The notes: generated from the letters alone by a model not told the origin. A DNA stretch of 64,000 nt from Mesorhizobium carmichaelinearum (GCF_900199455.1 NZ_FZQR01000005.1:1-64000), one strand, 5' to 3'; counted from the stretch's first letter, positions 42,647-51,969 are shown. Numbers and translations are program-made.

Positions 42647-43123
42647 ATGAAACTCGATCGGATCGACATCAAGATTCTGTACGAGCTGCAGAAGAACGGC
42701 CGCATCACCAATGTGGAGCTGGCGGAACTGGTCAATCTCTCCCCCAGCCCCTGCCTGATGCGGGTAAAGAAGCTGCAGGCCGAAGGCTATATCGTGCGCT
42801 ATTCGGCGCAGATCGACATCGCTAAGCTCGGGCGGACGCTCACCGTCTTCACGGAAATCACGCTCAAGAACCATCGTCAGATCGACTTCGCGCGTTTCCT
42901 TGCCGCCATCGACAGGGTTGATGCGGCCGTCGAATGCCACCGCGTTTCCGCTCGTTACGATTATCTCTTGAAATTCGTCACAGGTGGGATTGCCGAATAT
43001 CAGGCGATCGTGGAGCGGCTGACCGACATGGAGATCGGCATCGACAAGTGTTTCAGCTTCGTGGTGCTGAAGTCGCCCATCGTCAAGGCGCACATGCCGC
43101 TTCCCAGCCTGTTTCCGAGGTGA
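42647..43123 (+). CDS. Lrp/AsnC-family regulator, copy 2
   Basis: 158 residues, same length and almost the same sequence as the copy at 39027-39503 (helix-turn-helix and RAM domains as there). Differences cluster in the RAM domain, for instance residues 87-103 (VVEKIDQVIECHLVSGG against AIDRVDAAVECHRVSAR), which suggests a different effector or dimer interface. The DNA-binding part is nearly invariant, so both may bind the same sites. It lies nine bases after the demethylase-like gene and is probably co-transcribed. Confidence 0.9.
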   Translation: MKLDRIDIKILYELQKNGRITNVELAELVNLSPSPCLMRVKKLQAEGYIVRYSAQIDIAKLGRTLTVFTEITLKNHRQIDFARFLAAIDRVDAAVECHRVSARYDYLLKFVTGGIAEYQAIVERLTDMEIGIDKCFSFVVLKSPIVKAHMPLPSLFPR

Positions 43124-43154
43124 GGCTCCACCGTTTTCAGTCTTTGTTTTGATA

Positions 43155-43253
43155 CATGTCGTTGCCCCAGAACCGCTGCACACTTCTGGGCGACATGCAT
43201 TAGTTTTGACGCAATTCCGGACGGAAAACCGTTCACACTTTTCCTGGAATTGC
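43155..43253. repeat. Composite palindromic intergenic repeat
   Basis: Two units in tandem. The first is a dyad CATGTCG (43155-43161) with CGACATG (43191-43197), extended by CCCAGAA/TTCTGGG. The second has arms GCAATTCC (43211-43218) and GGAATTGC (43246-43253) around a GACGGAAAACCG core. The second unit recurs almost unchanged at 58543-58585. It lies between the Lrp gene and the end of the ABC transporter operon, two converging units, and may stabilise or end transcripts. Confidence 0.75.
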
Positions 43254-43254
43254 T

Positions 43255-44910
43255 CTAGCGATGGCCGTACTGGCTGACCAACTCGGGGTCGCGGACGAGG
43301 CCATCGAGCCACGTCGGGTCAAGCTTCGGCACGGAGGAGAACAGAAGCTTCGAATAGGGATGGATGGGCGCCATCAGTCTGTCGGGCGTGATCTGCTCCA
43401 CCCGCTCGCCATTGTACATGACCATGATCTCGTCGCAGATCGCTTCGACGACGGAGAGGTCGTGGCTGATGAAAATGTAGGAAAGGCCCAGCTCGCGCTG
43501 CAGCTCCTTGAGCAGCTCGATCACGGCGGCCGCCACCACCGTGTCGAGCGCCGAGGTGATCTCGTCGCAGATGATCAGCTTGGGTCCGGCCGCCAGCGCG
43601 CGCGCGAAATTCACGCGCTGCTTCTGGCCGCCCGAGAGCTCCGACGGGCGACGGTAGCGCAGCGTCCTGGGCAGGCGAACCATGTCGAGCAGTTCGTCGA
43701 CGCGCTTCGAGCGCGCCTGCCTGTCGAGCTGGTGATAGAAGGCCAGCGGCCGGGCAATGATGTCTTCGACCGGCTTGGCCGGATTGAGCGCGGTATCGGC
43801 ATACTGGAACACGATCTGCATCTCGCGCAGCTGGTCCTGGCTGCGTTTGCCTGCGCCGCGCTCCAGTTGTTTGCCGTCGAATATGATGTCGCCGGCCGCC
43901 GCCGGATGGATGCCGGCGATGACGCGCGCCAGCGTCGATTTTCCGCAGCCGGATTCGCCGATGACGCCGAGATTGCGCCCTTTCTCGACGACCAGGCTGA
44001 CGGTATCGACGGCGCGGATAAGCGGCAGTCCGTCAGCCCGCACCGCACCATAGCCGGCCGTCACATTGTCGATGCGCAGCAACGGCTTGGCGCCGGCATC
44101 CGCGTCCGCATGCGCTTGCCGCGGCTTCGGCTCGAAGGCAGCCAAAAGTTCACGCGTATAGGGGTGCTGGGCAGCCGAAAGGATCTGAGCCGTGGTGCCG
44201 GTCTCCTGCACTTCGCCGCCCTTCAGCACAACGATGTGGTCGGCGATCTGGGCGACGACGGCGAGGTCGTGCGAAACATAGACACCCGCTATCCCACCCG
44301 CCCGCATGACCGACTTGAATGCCTTCAGCACGTCGATCTGCGTCGTCACGTCGAGTGCCGTGGTCGGCTCGTCGAAGATCATCAGCTTGGGATCGCCGAT
44401 CAGCGCCATGGCCGCCGACAGCCGCTGCAATTGCCCACCTGAAACCTGGTGCGGATAACGCGCGCCGATCCCTTCCGGGTCCGGCAGCGACAAGGCCCGG
44501 AACAGCTCGACCGCGCGCTTTCGCGCCTGCTCGGGCGGCATCAGGCCGTGGATGCGCGTGACCTCGATCACCTGCTCCATGATGGTGGACGACGGGTTGA
44601 ACGAGGCGGCAGCACTTTGCGGAACATAGGCAATGTCGGTGCCGCGCAATTTGGCGCGCTGCTTTTCGGAAAGTGCGGCCATGTTCTTGCCGTTCACATT
44701 GATCTCGCCGCCGATGATCCGGCAGCCGGGCCGCGCATAGCCCATGAGCGAGAGCGCCACCGTCGTCTTGCCGGAACCGCTCTCGCCGATCAGGGCGACG
44801 ATCTCGCCATCGGCGATGTCGAGGCTGACGCCCTTGATGATTTCGACGACGCGTCCGGAGTCGGTCGTCGCCTCGATCCTCAGGTTCCTGACCTCGACGA
44901 GATTGGTCAT
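43255..44910 (-). CDS. ABC transporter ATPase, fused DppD-DppF type
   Basis: 551 residues with two complete ATPase domains. Domain 1: Walker A GESGSGKTT, signature VSGGQLQRL, Walker B LMIFDEPTTALD. Domain 2: GESGCGKST, LSGGQKQRVNFARAL, LIICDEITSALD. The oligopeptide-type C-terminus is HPYSKLLFSSVP. The start at 44910 overlaps the upstream permease stop by four bases; the open frame continues upstream in a wrong frame. It powers import with the two permeases and binding protein upstream. Confidence 0.92.
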   Translation of the reverse strand: MTNLVEVRNLRIEATTDSGRVVEIIKGVSLDIADGEIVALIGESGSGKTTVALSLMGYARPGCRIIGGEINVNGKNMAALSEKQRAKLRGTDIAYVPQSAAASFNPSSTIMEQVIEVTRIHGLMPPEQARKRAVELFRALSLPDPEGIGARYPHQVSGGQLQRLSAAMALIGDPKLMIFDEPTTALDVTTQIDVLKAFKSVMRAGGIAGVYVSHDLAVVAQIADHIVVLKGGEVQETGTTAQILSAAQHPYTRELLAAFEPKPRQAHADADAGAKPLLRIDNVTAGYGAVRADGLPLIRAVDTVSLVVEKGRNLGVIGESGCGKSTLARVIAGIHPAAAGDIIFDGKQLERGAGKRSQDQLREMQIVFQYADTALNPAKPVEDIIARPLAFYHQLDRQARSKRVDELLDMVRLPRTLRYRRPSELSGGQKQRVNFARALAAGPKLIICDEITSALDTVVAAAVIELLKELQRELGLSYIFISHDLSVVEAICDEIMVMYNGERVEQITPDRLMAPIHPYSKLLFSSVPKLDPTWLDGLVRDPELVSQYGHR

Positions 44911-45758
44911 GCGTCGCGATCCCTGATCTTCTGCGGCAAATTGTCGATCAGCAGGTTGACGCTGATGGTGAGGCTGGCGATCGCCAGCGAGGGAACGATG
45001 ACGGCGGGCGCCGCGAAGGGCAGGCCACCGATGTTCTCGCGCACCAGCGCGCCCCAGTCGGCAAGCGGCGGCTGCAGGCCGAGGCCGAGGAAGGACAGGC
45101 CGGAGAGCAAGAGCACGATGAAGACGAAGCGCAGGCCGAAGTCGGCCAGCACCGGGCGGATGATGTTGGGCAGGATCTCGGACCCGATGAGGTACGCGAT
45201 GCTTTCGCCGCGGACGCGGGCGACGGTCATGAAGTCCATGGTGTTGATGTTGACGGCGAGCGCCCGCGCGAAGCGGTAGGCGCCCGGTATGTAGATGACG
45301 GCGAGCGTCAGGATCAGCGCCGGGATCGACGAGCCGACCGCGGCGACGACCACAAGGCCGAACAGCTTGCTGGGGATGGAGTTCATGGCGTCGAGGAAGC
45401 GGCTGAGGCAAGTGTCGAGCCAGCCGCCGGTGACGGCCGCGATCATCCCCAGCACCACGCCCGAGAAGCAGGCGATGACGACGGCGGCGAGCGATATGCC
45501 GACGGTGTAGCGTGCGCCCATCAGCACCCGCGAGAGCATGTCGCGCCCCAGATAGTCCGAGCCGAGCCACAGCCCCTGACGCATCGGGCCGAAATAATCG
45601 TCGTCGACGATGTCGCCGATCGAATGGGGAATGATGGCGGGCGCGAAGATGGCGATCAGCGTCCACGCCAGGATGACCAGCGCGGCCACGACACCCACGA
45701 GATTGTAACTGTGACCCAGCAAGGACCGTCGGGAAGCTGCCACGCGCGCCATCGTCAC
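44907..45758 (-). CDS. ABC transporter permease, DppC type
   Basis: 283 residues with about six hydrophobic segments. The N-terminal helix is NLVGVVAALVILAWTLIAIF, followed by the family loop GLWLGSDYLGRDMLSRVLMG and the EAA-like region MTVARVRGESIAYLIGSEIL. It overlaps the upstream permease and the downstream ATPase by four bases each. Together they form the inner-membrane pore of a peptide/opine/nickel-type importer. Confidence 0.92.
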   Translation of the reverse strand: MTMARVAASRRSLLGHSYNLVGVVAALVILAWTLIAIFAPAIIPHSIGDIVDDDYFGPMRQGLWLGSDYLGRDMLSRVLMGARYTVGISLAAVVIACFSGVVLGMIAAVTGGWLDTCLSRFLDAMNSIPSKLFGLVVVAAVGSSIPALILTLAVIYIPGAYRFARALAVNINTMDFMTVARVRGESIAYLIGSEILPNIIRPVLADFGLRFVFIVLLLSGLSFLGLGLQPPLADWGALVRENIGGLPFAAPAVIVPSLAIASLTISVNLLIDNLPQKIRDRDA

Positions 45759-46705
45759 CTGAGCCTCGGGTTGGACATGATGGCAATGATGTCGGCGACG
45801 GTGATGAGCAAGAGATAGCCGAGGCAGAAGATCATCGCGCAGCTTTGGATCAGCGGCAGGTCGCGGGTCGCGACCGCATCGACCATCAGCTTGGCGATGC
45901 CGGGATAGTTGAAGATCGTCTCGACGATGATGACGCCGCCGACCAGATAGGACAAAGACAGTGCGACCGCGTTGACGATCGGCCCGAGCGCATTGGGAAG
46001 CGCGTGCTTGAGCACCATGCGGCCGCGCGAGGCGCCTTTGAGAAGCGCCATCTCGACATAGGGCGTGGAGAGCGTTTCGATCACCGCGGCACGGGTCATG
46101 CGGATCATCTGTGCTGAGATGACGAAGGTCAGTGTGATCACCGGCATGGCATAGATGCGCACGAGGTCGGTCAGCGTATGCGCCTCATTGACCGAGGACA
46201 GTGCCGGCAGCCATTTGAGATAGACAGCGAAAAGCAGAACCGCGAGCGTCGCGACCATGAATTCCGGCACCGAGATGACGCCGATCGAAAGAATGGTGAC
46301 GGCGCGGTCGTAGAGCGAACCGCGCAGCATCGCGGCGGTGATGCCGAGCGTCAGCGCCAGCGGCACCGAGAGCAGCGTGGTGATGCCGGCAAGCTCCATG
46401 GTGTTGACGAAGCGCCCGCCGATCAGCGCCGCGACCGGCATCTCATTGGCATAGGAGGTGCCGAGATCGCCGTGGAGCAGGCCGACAACCCAGAGCAGGA
46501 AGCGCAGGATTGCCGGATCGTTGAGATGCATGGCCTCGCGCAGGCCGGCGACGGCTTCCGGGGTGGCCGCCTGGCCGAGCAGGATCGACGCGGTGTCGCC
46601 GGGCAGCATGCTGGTGGCGAAAAACACGGCGAACAGAACGATCAGAAGCGTGACGACCGCGATCGCCAGCCGCTTCAGCACGAGGTTTAGAACCCCAGAC
46701 GTCAT
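45755..46705 (-). CDS. ABC transporter permease, DppB type
   Basis: 316 residues. The start at 46705 is preceded by AGGAG. The DppB N-terminus is VLKRLAIAVVTLLIVLFAVF with MLPGDTASILLGQAAT, then GLLHGDLGTSYANEMPVAAL, and the cytoplasmic loop MTRAAVIETLSTPYVEMALL for ATPase contact. It is partner to the DppC-type permease. The gap of 86 bases to the binding-protein gene holds a strong hairpin. Confidence 0.92.
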   Translation of the reverse strand: MTSGVLNLVLKRLAIAVVTLLIVLFAVFFATSMLPGDTASILLGQAATPEAVAGLREAMHLNDPAILRFLLWVVGLLHGDLGTSYANEMPVAALIGGRFVNTMELAGITTLLSVPLALTLGITAAMLRGSLYDRAVTILSIGVISVPEFMVATLAVLLFAVYLKWLPALSSVNEAHTLTDLVRIYAMPVITLTFVISAQMIRMTRAAVIETLSTPYVEMALLKGASRGRMVLKHALPNALGPIVNAVALSLSYLVGGVIIVETIFNYPGIAKLMVDAVATRDLPLIQSCAMIFCLGYLLLITVADIIAIMSNPRLR

Positions 46706-46753
46706 TGAAGCGCTCCTGCGGTTGCGTTCGGCCAAGCCATGTTGCGCAATAGG

Positions 46754-46783
46754 TGCCGGGGACCGGCTGTCCGGTCCCCGGCA
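46754..46783 (-). terminator. Strong hairpin between binding-protein and permease genes
   Basis: A perfect 13-bp stem, TGCCGGGGACCGG (46754-46766) with CCGGTCCCCGGCA (46771-46783), loop CTGT, eight bases after the binding-protein stop. It lacks a T-run. Hairpins in this position commonly protect the binding-protein message and reduce read-through to the permeases, giving excess binding protein. Confidence 0.6.
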
Positions 46784-46791
46784 GGCGCCTC

Positions 46792-48402
46792 TCAGGCTTC
46801 GAGCCAGAGATATTCCGCCATTGCGTAGCCCATCATGCCACCGAGCGGGTTCGCCTCCAAACCCTTCACCTTGCTGGAGAGGGCATCGACGTTGGAAATG
46901 TAGGCCGGGATGATGGTGCCGGCCTCCTCGGAGATCATGGTCTGCATCTGGCCGTAGATCTCCTTGCGCTTGGCCTGGTCGAGCGAGCCGCGCGCCTCGA
47001 TCATCAGCTTGTCGAACTTCTCCGACTTGTACTGGCTTTCGTTCCAGGGCGCGTTGGAGGCGTAGAGGAGCGAGAACAGGATGTCCGGCGTCGGACGCGG
47101 ATTGATGTTGCCGAAATGGATCGGCGCCTTGAGCCAGTAATTGTCCCAGTAGCCGTCGGACGGCACGCGCTGGACGTCGAGCTTCATGCCGATATCGGCG
47201 CCGGCGGCCTGGATGATCACCGCCATGTCGATCGACGAGGTCGCGGCATCGGAGGCGATCACGGGAATGGACTGGCCGAGCAGGCCCGCCTTCTGGAAGT
47301 GGAACTTGGCCTTGTCCGGGTCGAAGGGCTTCGGCTTGAGGTCGGCATTGTGGAAGATGTTCGCTGGCGAGACGGGCTGGTCGTTGCCGACTTCGCCGAG
47401 GCCGCGCAGCGCCGATTTGACGATCTGCTCGCGATTGACGAGATATTTCATGCCGGCGACGAAGTCGGCCTTGTTGCCCGGATCCATGTCGAGCCGGATG
47501 TTGAGGTCGGTGTAGTTGCCCGAGGTCGTCTTGGACAGTTCGAAGCCCTGCTGGCCGCCGATGAGCTTCATCGCACGCGGATTGATCGAGGCAGCGAAAT
47601 TGATGTCGCCAGACAGCAGCGCGTTGACGCGGGCGCTGTCATCGCTGATGGCGATGAATTCGAAGGAGTCGAGATAGGGCTTGCCCGACTTCCAGTAGTT
47701 CTTGTTCTTGGTGACGACCGAGCGCACGCCCGGTTCGAACGTCTGCAGCACGAACGCGCCGGTGCCGTTGCCCTTGGAGAAGTCGGTGGTGCCGTCCTGG
47801 ACGATCATGAAGTGATGCAGCGCCAGGATGGTCGGCAGGTCGGCATTCGGGTCGGCGAGCGTGATTTCGACCGTCGATTTGTCGACGGCCTTGAAGCCGG
47901 TCATCTGCGCGGCGATCTTGGCGACCTTGGAACCGACAGCCTTGTCGAGGTGGCGCTTCAGCGAGAAGACCACGTCGTCTGCGGTGAGGTCCTTGCCGTC
48001 GTGGAAGGTGACGCCCTTGCGCAGCTTCACGGTCCAGGTCTTGGCGTCCTTGCTGTCGAAGCTTTCGGCCAGCTCCATCTGCGTGACGCCATCCTTGTCG
48101 AGGAAGGTCAAGCGGTTGTAGAGCGAGCAGCAGCGGACATAGTCGGTCGAGAGCGACGCCTTTGCTGGATCGAGCGTGTCGGCGGTCGAGGACGACCAGC
48201 CGGCTGCCTTGAAATTGCCGCCGGAAACCGGCGTGGCGGCGACGGCCTGGGTGGCACGGCCGAGCACCACGCTTCCCGCGGCAACCGCGGCGCCGCCGGC
48301 CAACAGCATCTTGAGAAGTTCGCGGCGGCTCGCGCCCCGCCGAATGGCAGTTTCGACCATGGCATCGTCTGCGCTGGTCCAGTTCGTGATCTTGTCGGTC
48401 AT
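46792..48402 (-). CDS. Periplasmic substrate-binding protein, peptide/opine type (SBP family 5)
   Basis: 536 residues with a twin-arginine signal (SRRELLKMLLAGGAAVAAGS, cleavage after AVA-AT). Family motifs: WTVKLRKGVTFHDGKDLTAD, GTGAFVLQTFEPG and NFAASINPRAM. These proteins bind oligopeptides, opines or betaine-like compounds. It heads the transporter operon. The HAD hydrolase gene ends 63 bases upstream on the same strand, so the promoter may lie before that gene. The ligand is probably an amino-acid or polyamine derivative given the catabolic genes to the right. Confidence 0.9.
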   Translation of the reverse strand: MTDKITNWTSADDAMVETAIRRGASRRELLKMLLAGGAAVAAGSVVLGRATQAVAATPVSGGNFKAAGWSSSTADTLDPAKASLSTDYVRCCSLYNRLTFLDKDGVTQMELAESFDSKDAKTWTVKLRKGVTFHDGKDLTADDVVFSLKRHLDKAVGSKVAKIAAQMTGFKAVDKSTVEITLADPNADLPTILALHHFMIVQDGTTDFSKGNGTGAFVLQTFEPGVRSVVTKNKNYWKSGKPYLDSFEFIAISDDSARVNALLSGDINFAASINPRAMKLIGGQQGFELSKTTSGNYTDLNIRLDMDPGNKADFVAGMKYLVNREQIVKSALRGLGEVGNDQPVSPANIFHNADLKPKPFDPDKAKFHFQKAGLLGQSIPVIASDAATSSIDMAVIIQAAGADIGMKLDVQRVPSDGYWDNYWLKAPIHFGNINPRPTPDILFSLLYASNAPWNESQYKSEKFDKLMIEARGSLDQAKRKEIYGQMQTMISEEAGTIIPAYISNVDALSSKVKGLEANPLGGMMGYAMAEYLWLEA

Positions 48403-48465
48403 ATCATTCCCCTTTCGGTTTGTTTTCCGGCTTGCTCGTCTTGCTGCGGCTTTCCGGACTTGGGC

Positions 48466-49188
48466 TCAGGTTCGTTCCTTCAGGCTTTCCCGCACGGCCG
48501 CCGCCAATGCGGCCATTGAGGTGAAGTGGTAGTCCGGCGTGGTGAAACGCTCGGGCTCGATCGTGCCGCCATAGCCCTTCTGGGCGTGCCGGCGCTCGAT
48601 CCAGCAATTGGTCAAGCCAAGCGCCCGGGATATGCCAATGTCGTGGTACTGGCTTTGCGCGACGTGCAGTATGTCGTCCTTGCTGCCGCCTCGGGAGGCC
48701 ACGAAATCGAAGACCTTCTGGAAGAAGGCCGGGTCCGGTTTCTCCGTGCCTGTATCGTCGGCCGTAAAGGTGGCGAAAAAGGGCGATCCGAGCTGCTTTT
48801 CGAAATGATCGAGCGCCCAGCGCCTTGCATTGGTCATGGCGATCAGCCTGTGCGACTTCGCAAGCTCCGCCAATGCCGCCGCGCTGTCGGGGAAGCCTTG
48901 CCAGACACTGGCCGAATCCCGCAGGCGGACGCCGTATCTTTCCTCGGCGGGCAGGCCGAGCCGCGGCGCGATGACTGTGTAGACACGCACGAGATCGTCG
49001 GGGAACAGGCCGGCATCGGGCATGTAGCGGGCCTGCCGGTAGAGGCTCAGTGCTTCCTCGCCATCGATCGAAACACCGGCCTCGGCGGCAATCCCCGTCA
49101 GGCAGGTCGTGATGCCGCCTTCGAAGTCGATCAGCGTGCCGACGACATCGAAGGTCAAGTATTTGAATTCGCTAAAGCCCCTGGCCAA
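48466..49188 (-). CDS. HAD hydrolase, haloacid dehalogenase type II-like
   Basis: 240 residues. HAD motif I is TFDVVGTL, with the nucleophile Asp but Val in place of the second acid/base Asp, as in L-2-haloacid dehalogenases. Motif II is AMTNARR, the Lys motif EKPDPAFFQ, and motif IV QSQYHDIGISRALGL. Dehalogenase activity is not certain; many such genes are named by similarity only. It lies upstream of the transporter operon and may be co-transcribed. A second, different HAD protein of the same class is at 51970-52638. Confidence 0.85.
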   Translation of the reverse strand: MARGFSEFKYLTFDVVGTLIDFEGGITTCLTGIAAEAGVSIDGEEALSLYRQARYMPDAGLFPDDLVRVYTVIAPRLGLPAEERYGVRLRDSASVWQGFPDSAAALAELAKSHRLIAMTNARRWALDHFEKQLGSPFFATFTADDTGTEKPDPAFFQKVFDFVASRGGSKDDILHVAQSQYHDIGISRALGLTNCWIERRHAQKGYGGTIEPERFTTPDYHFTSMAALAAAVRESLKERT

Positions 49189-49425
49189 GACTGGCTCTCC
49201 TCTGCGCGCGGCCGAATTGCATGTGTTGAACAGAACAAAATTCCGTGCTGTCCGGGGCGTCGGCCCTTTTCGAAGGCCCGGAAATCCGGGCTTTCTGGCC
49301 TTGTCTTAACGGCAGTCTGGCACTTCCCCCGCGCTGGATTCGCCGAAAAGGCGTGAGGGGGCGGCACAAAATTGCGAAATCGTCCGCCCCGGCGATATTT
49401 CGAGACACGACATATTCCGCCGCCG

Positions 49426-50799
49426 TCATGCCAGAGCCTGGCGGACATCGGGATCGTCCAGCGTCTGGTCGAGCGTCCGGCGTGTGCGCTCGATGATCGC
49501 ATCGATGTCGGCATCGGTGCAGCAGAGCGGCGGAGCATAGCCGAGAACCCCGTTGGCAAAGGCACGGATGATCAGGCCGTTGTCCCAGGCCCGGTCGAAG
49601 ATGCGCCGCGCCGGCATCGCCGACGCCGGAAGCGGCGTCTTCTTGTCCTTGTCAACCACAAGCTCGATGGCGGCAAGCATGCCGCGGCCGCGCACGTCGC
49701 CGACCAGCGGATGGCCGCTCAGGTCCTTCAATCCGGCCATCAGGCGGGCACCGGCCTTGATGCCATTCTCCAGAAGGCCGTCTTCATAGAGCTTCAACAC
49801 TTCGAGCGCGACGGCGGCGCTGACGGGATGGGCGGAATAGGTGTAGCCGTGGCCGACGGCCGAGGCGCCCGCGCCATCGGCGATGACGTCATAGACATGA
49901 TCGGCCATGAACACGGCGCCCATGGGAACATAGCCCGAGGTCAGCCCCTTCGCGGTCGTCATGAAGTCGGGAACGATCTCCTCGTCGGTGCAGGCGAACA
50001 GGGGGCCCGTGCGACCGAAACCGGTGATCACCTCGTCCGCGATGAACAGGATGCCGTACTCCCGGCAGAGTTCGCGCATGGCCTTGATCCAGCCTTTCGG
50101 CGGGACGATGACGCCGCCCGAGCCCTGGATCGGCTCGGCATAGAAGGCGGCGACCCGCTCCGGTCCGAGCTCCTCGATCTTGCCCGTCAGCGCGGCGAGC
50201 GATGCGGCGATGATCGCATTGCCGTCCTCGCCGACCGGGTTGCGGTAGGGATAGGGGGAAGGGATCTTGTGTTGCCATTCGAAGGGAATGCCGAAACCGG
50301 CGTGAAAGGCGGGGAGCGCGGTCAGGCCCGCGCCGACCACCGACGACCCATGGTAACCCTGTTCGATGGAAATGAACTGGTCGCGTTGCGGCTCGCCCTT
50401 GGCATTCCAGTAGTAGCGGACGAAACGGATCGTGCTGTCGACCGCGTCCGACCCGCCAAGCGTGAAAAAGACGTGATTGAGGTCGCCTGGCGCGCGCTCG
50501 GCCAGTTCCGAGGCGAGCCGGATGGCTGGCTCCGAACCGAGGTCGAAATAGGCTGTGGCATAAGGGAGCTCGCGCATCTGCCGGGCCGCCGCCTCGACGA
50601 TGCTGTCGTGGCCGTAGCCGGCATTGACGCACCACAGCCCCGCGAAACCATCGACGAGTTGCCGGCCGGACGCTTCGGTCACGGTCGCGCCCTTCGCCGA
50701 TTTCAAGACGCGGACGCCAAGCGCCTCATGGCCACGATATGAAGCGACTGGGTGGATGAGATGGGCGCGGTCGAGTTCGATCAGCGAATTGGCGAGCAT
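49426..50799 (-). CDS. Class III aminotransferase (putrescine/beta-alanine:pyruvate type)
   Basis: 457 residues, PLP fold type I. AGGAGG precedes the start. Conserved segments: VDGFAGLWCVNAGYGH, GGSDAVDSTIRFVRYYW, EPIQGSGGVIVPPKGW, LFIADEVITGFGRTG and the PLP lysine in TTAKGLTSGYVPMGA. SpuC-type enzymes transfer the amino group of putrescine, GABA or beta-alanine to pyruvate. It follows the acetyltransferase gene after ten bases. With the PuuB-like and aldehyde dehydrogenase genes nearby, a diamine or omega-amino acid route is likely. Confidence 0.9.
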   Translation of the reverse strand: MLANSLIELDRAHLIHPVASYRGHEALGVRVLKSAKGATVTEASGRQLVDGFAGLWCVNAGYGHDSIVEAAARQMRELPYATAYFDLGSEPAIRLASELAERAPGDLNHVFFTLGGSDAVDSTIRFVRYYWNAKGEPQRDQFISIEQGYHGSSVVGAGLTALPAFHAGFGIPFEWQHKIPSPYPYRNPVGEDGNAIIAASLAALTGKIEELGPERVAAFYAEPIQGSGGVIVPPKGWIKAMRELCREYGILFIADEVITGFGRTGPLFACTDEEIVPDFMTTAKGLTSGYVPMGAVFMADHVYDVIADGAGASAVGHGYTYSAHPVSAAVALEVLKLYEDGLLENGIKAGARLMAGLKDLSGHPLVGDVRGRGMLAAIELVVDKDKKTPLPASAMPARRIFDRAWDNGLIIRAFANGVLGYAPPLCCTDADIDAIIERTRRTLDQTLDDPDVRQALA

Positions 50800-50809
50800 T
50801 GTTATCCTC

Positions 50810-51649
50810 CTAGCCGAGCGCCTGGTTGGCGAGGGCGTAAATTTTTGGCCTGATCTGTTCCGCGCCCGTCTTGGGTGGACGGTCCATGGCCACGCCGCCG
50901 CCGACATGGGCGAGGCCGATGTCCTCGAGCCAGCCGGCAATGCCGGTCCCGCTGCCGGTATCCACGCGCAGGAAGGCGCCGGGGCGTGATGCGGCGAAGA
51001 AGCCGATCAGGGCCTTAGCCTCGTCGGTACTTCCCGCGATGACCGGACCGATCACCTCGCCGCGTCCGAACGGGCGGATCGCGGCATAGGCCTCGATGGC
51101 GCCGTCGCGGCGGATGACCGCGAATTGGCCGCGCTCCGCCAGCGCATCGATCAGGGCCTCGCGGTCGACGCCATAGGCATCGCGGTCCAGCGCCTTGATG
51201 TTAGGCAGATCGTCAGGACCGGCTGCTTCCACGCCATCGGGCGCGCCAAGCGCCGCGACCTTGCCCTGGTGCTGCAAAATGGTGCCGGAGGGCACGAAGC
51301 CCAGTTTCTCATAGAGAGGCATGCCGTCCGCCGTCGCGACGAGCCGCAGCGGACGTTTGCCGGCAAGCGCGAATGCCTGATCCATAAGCCGGCGCCCAAG
51401 CCCCTTGCCGCGCGCGTCCCTGTCGACGATCACCATGTTGATCATGGCGCAATCCATGCCGTAGGGCGTGACCAGGATGGTTCCGGTGACGCGGCCCTGA
51501 CCGTCGAGTGCGACCACGCCATTCGATAGCTGCAGCGCCATCTGCCAGTCCTGCGGGCGATGCGGCCAATTCTCCTGGCGGGAAAGCGCCACGGCGCCCT
51601 CGATATGGTGCGGTCCGAAGGCCTGGAGTTCGATCTCGCCCTGCGGCAT
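50810..51649 (-). CDS. Double-GNAT acetyltransferase, copy 1
   Basis: 279 residues. An N-terminal GNAT domain carries the acetyl-CoA loop DRDARGKGLGRRLMD (about residues 76-90), followed by YEKLGFVPSG. A second, diverged GNAT-like half follows (AIRPFGRGEVIGPVIAGSTD). It N-acetylates an amine; a polyamine or amino acid from this pathway is a fair guess. It is the first gene before the aminotransferase. The protein at 60884-61786 has the same two-part layout and shared motifs (WPHR-EDWQ; RPFGRG--VGPV), so they are paralogues. Confidence 0.85.
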   Translation of the reverse strand: MPQGEIELQAFGPHHIEGAVALSRQENWPHRPQDWQMALQLSNGVVALDGQGRVTGTILVTPYGMDCAMINMVIVDRDARGKGLGRRLMDQAFALAGKRPLRLVATADGMPLYEKLGFVPSGTILQHQGKVAALGAPDGVEAAGPDDLPNIKALDRDAYGVDREALIDALAERGQFAVIRRDGAIEAYAAIRPFGRGEVIGPVIAGSTDEAKALIGFFAASRPGAFLRVDTGSGTGIAGWLEDIGLAHVGGGVAMDRPPKTGAEQIRPKIYALANQALG

Positions 51650-51969
51650 GAGGCATCCTTCCGTCTAGAGCCCAAGTCTCGGGCATCGGCGCGCCGCAGA
51701 TCGTCTGAAGGCTTTGGCTTGGACAGTATCTTTCGCCGTAGCACGAGGGGTGCGCCGCATCTTGTGCTGGCACCGTCCGTGGCGGACGCGCTTCACGCCG
51801 CGCGCGGCCCCGCAATCGGCACGCCAGATGCTACAGCGTGCCAAACCGGATGGCGGATACGGAACTTTCTGCTTTCGGGAGGGCGATTTCGGTCAGGTGG
51901 GCCGCTGCCTGCCGTCCTATGATGAAATACATCCCAGCGCGGATGTGCTTCCACCGGAGATCGACTGCT
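51650..51969. promoter_or_regulatory. Divergent promoter region, acetyltransferase and HAD operons
   Basis: About 320 bases between two operons read away from each other. No gene is supported here; the upstream extension of the rightward frame has no homology. I could not find a convincing operator. Both operons are therefore likely regulated by an unlinked or distant factor. Confidence 0.4.

Noticed and set aside
41402..43312. Minus-strand open frame of 636 codons opposite the demethylase and the second Lrp gene
   Set aside because: It is antisense to conserved genes, and its translation is rich in His, Arg and Asp as expected for a shadow frame.
44911..45786. N-terminal extension of the ABC ATPase frame by almost 300 codons
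   Set aside because: It overlaps the DppC permease in another frame and encodes only Arg-rich sequence; ATG 44910 overlaps the permease stop as expected for coupling.
46753..48519. Plus-strand open frame of 588 codons opposite the binding-protein gene
   Set aside because: The opposite strand carries a Tat signal and SBP motifs; this frame crosses the strong intergenic hairpin.
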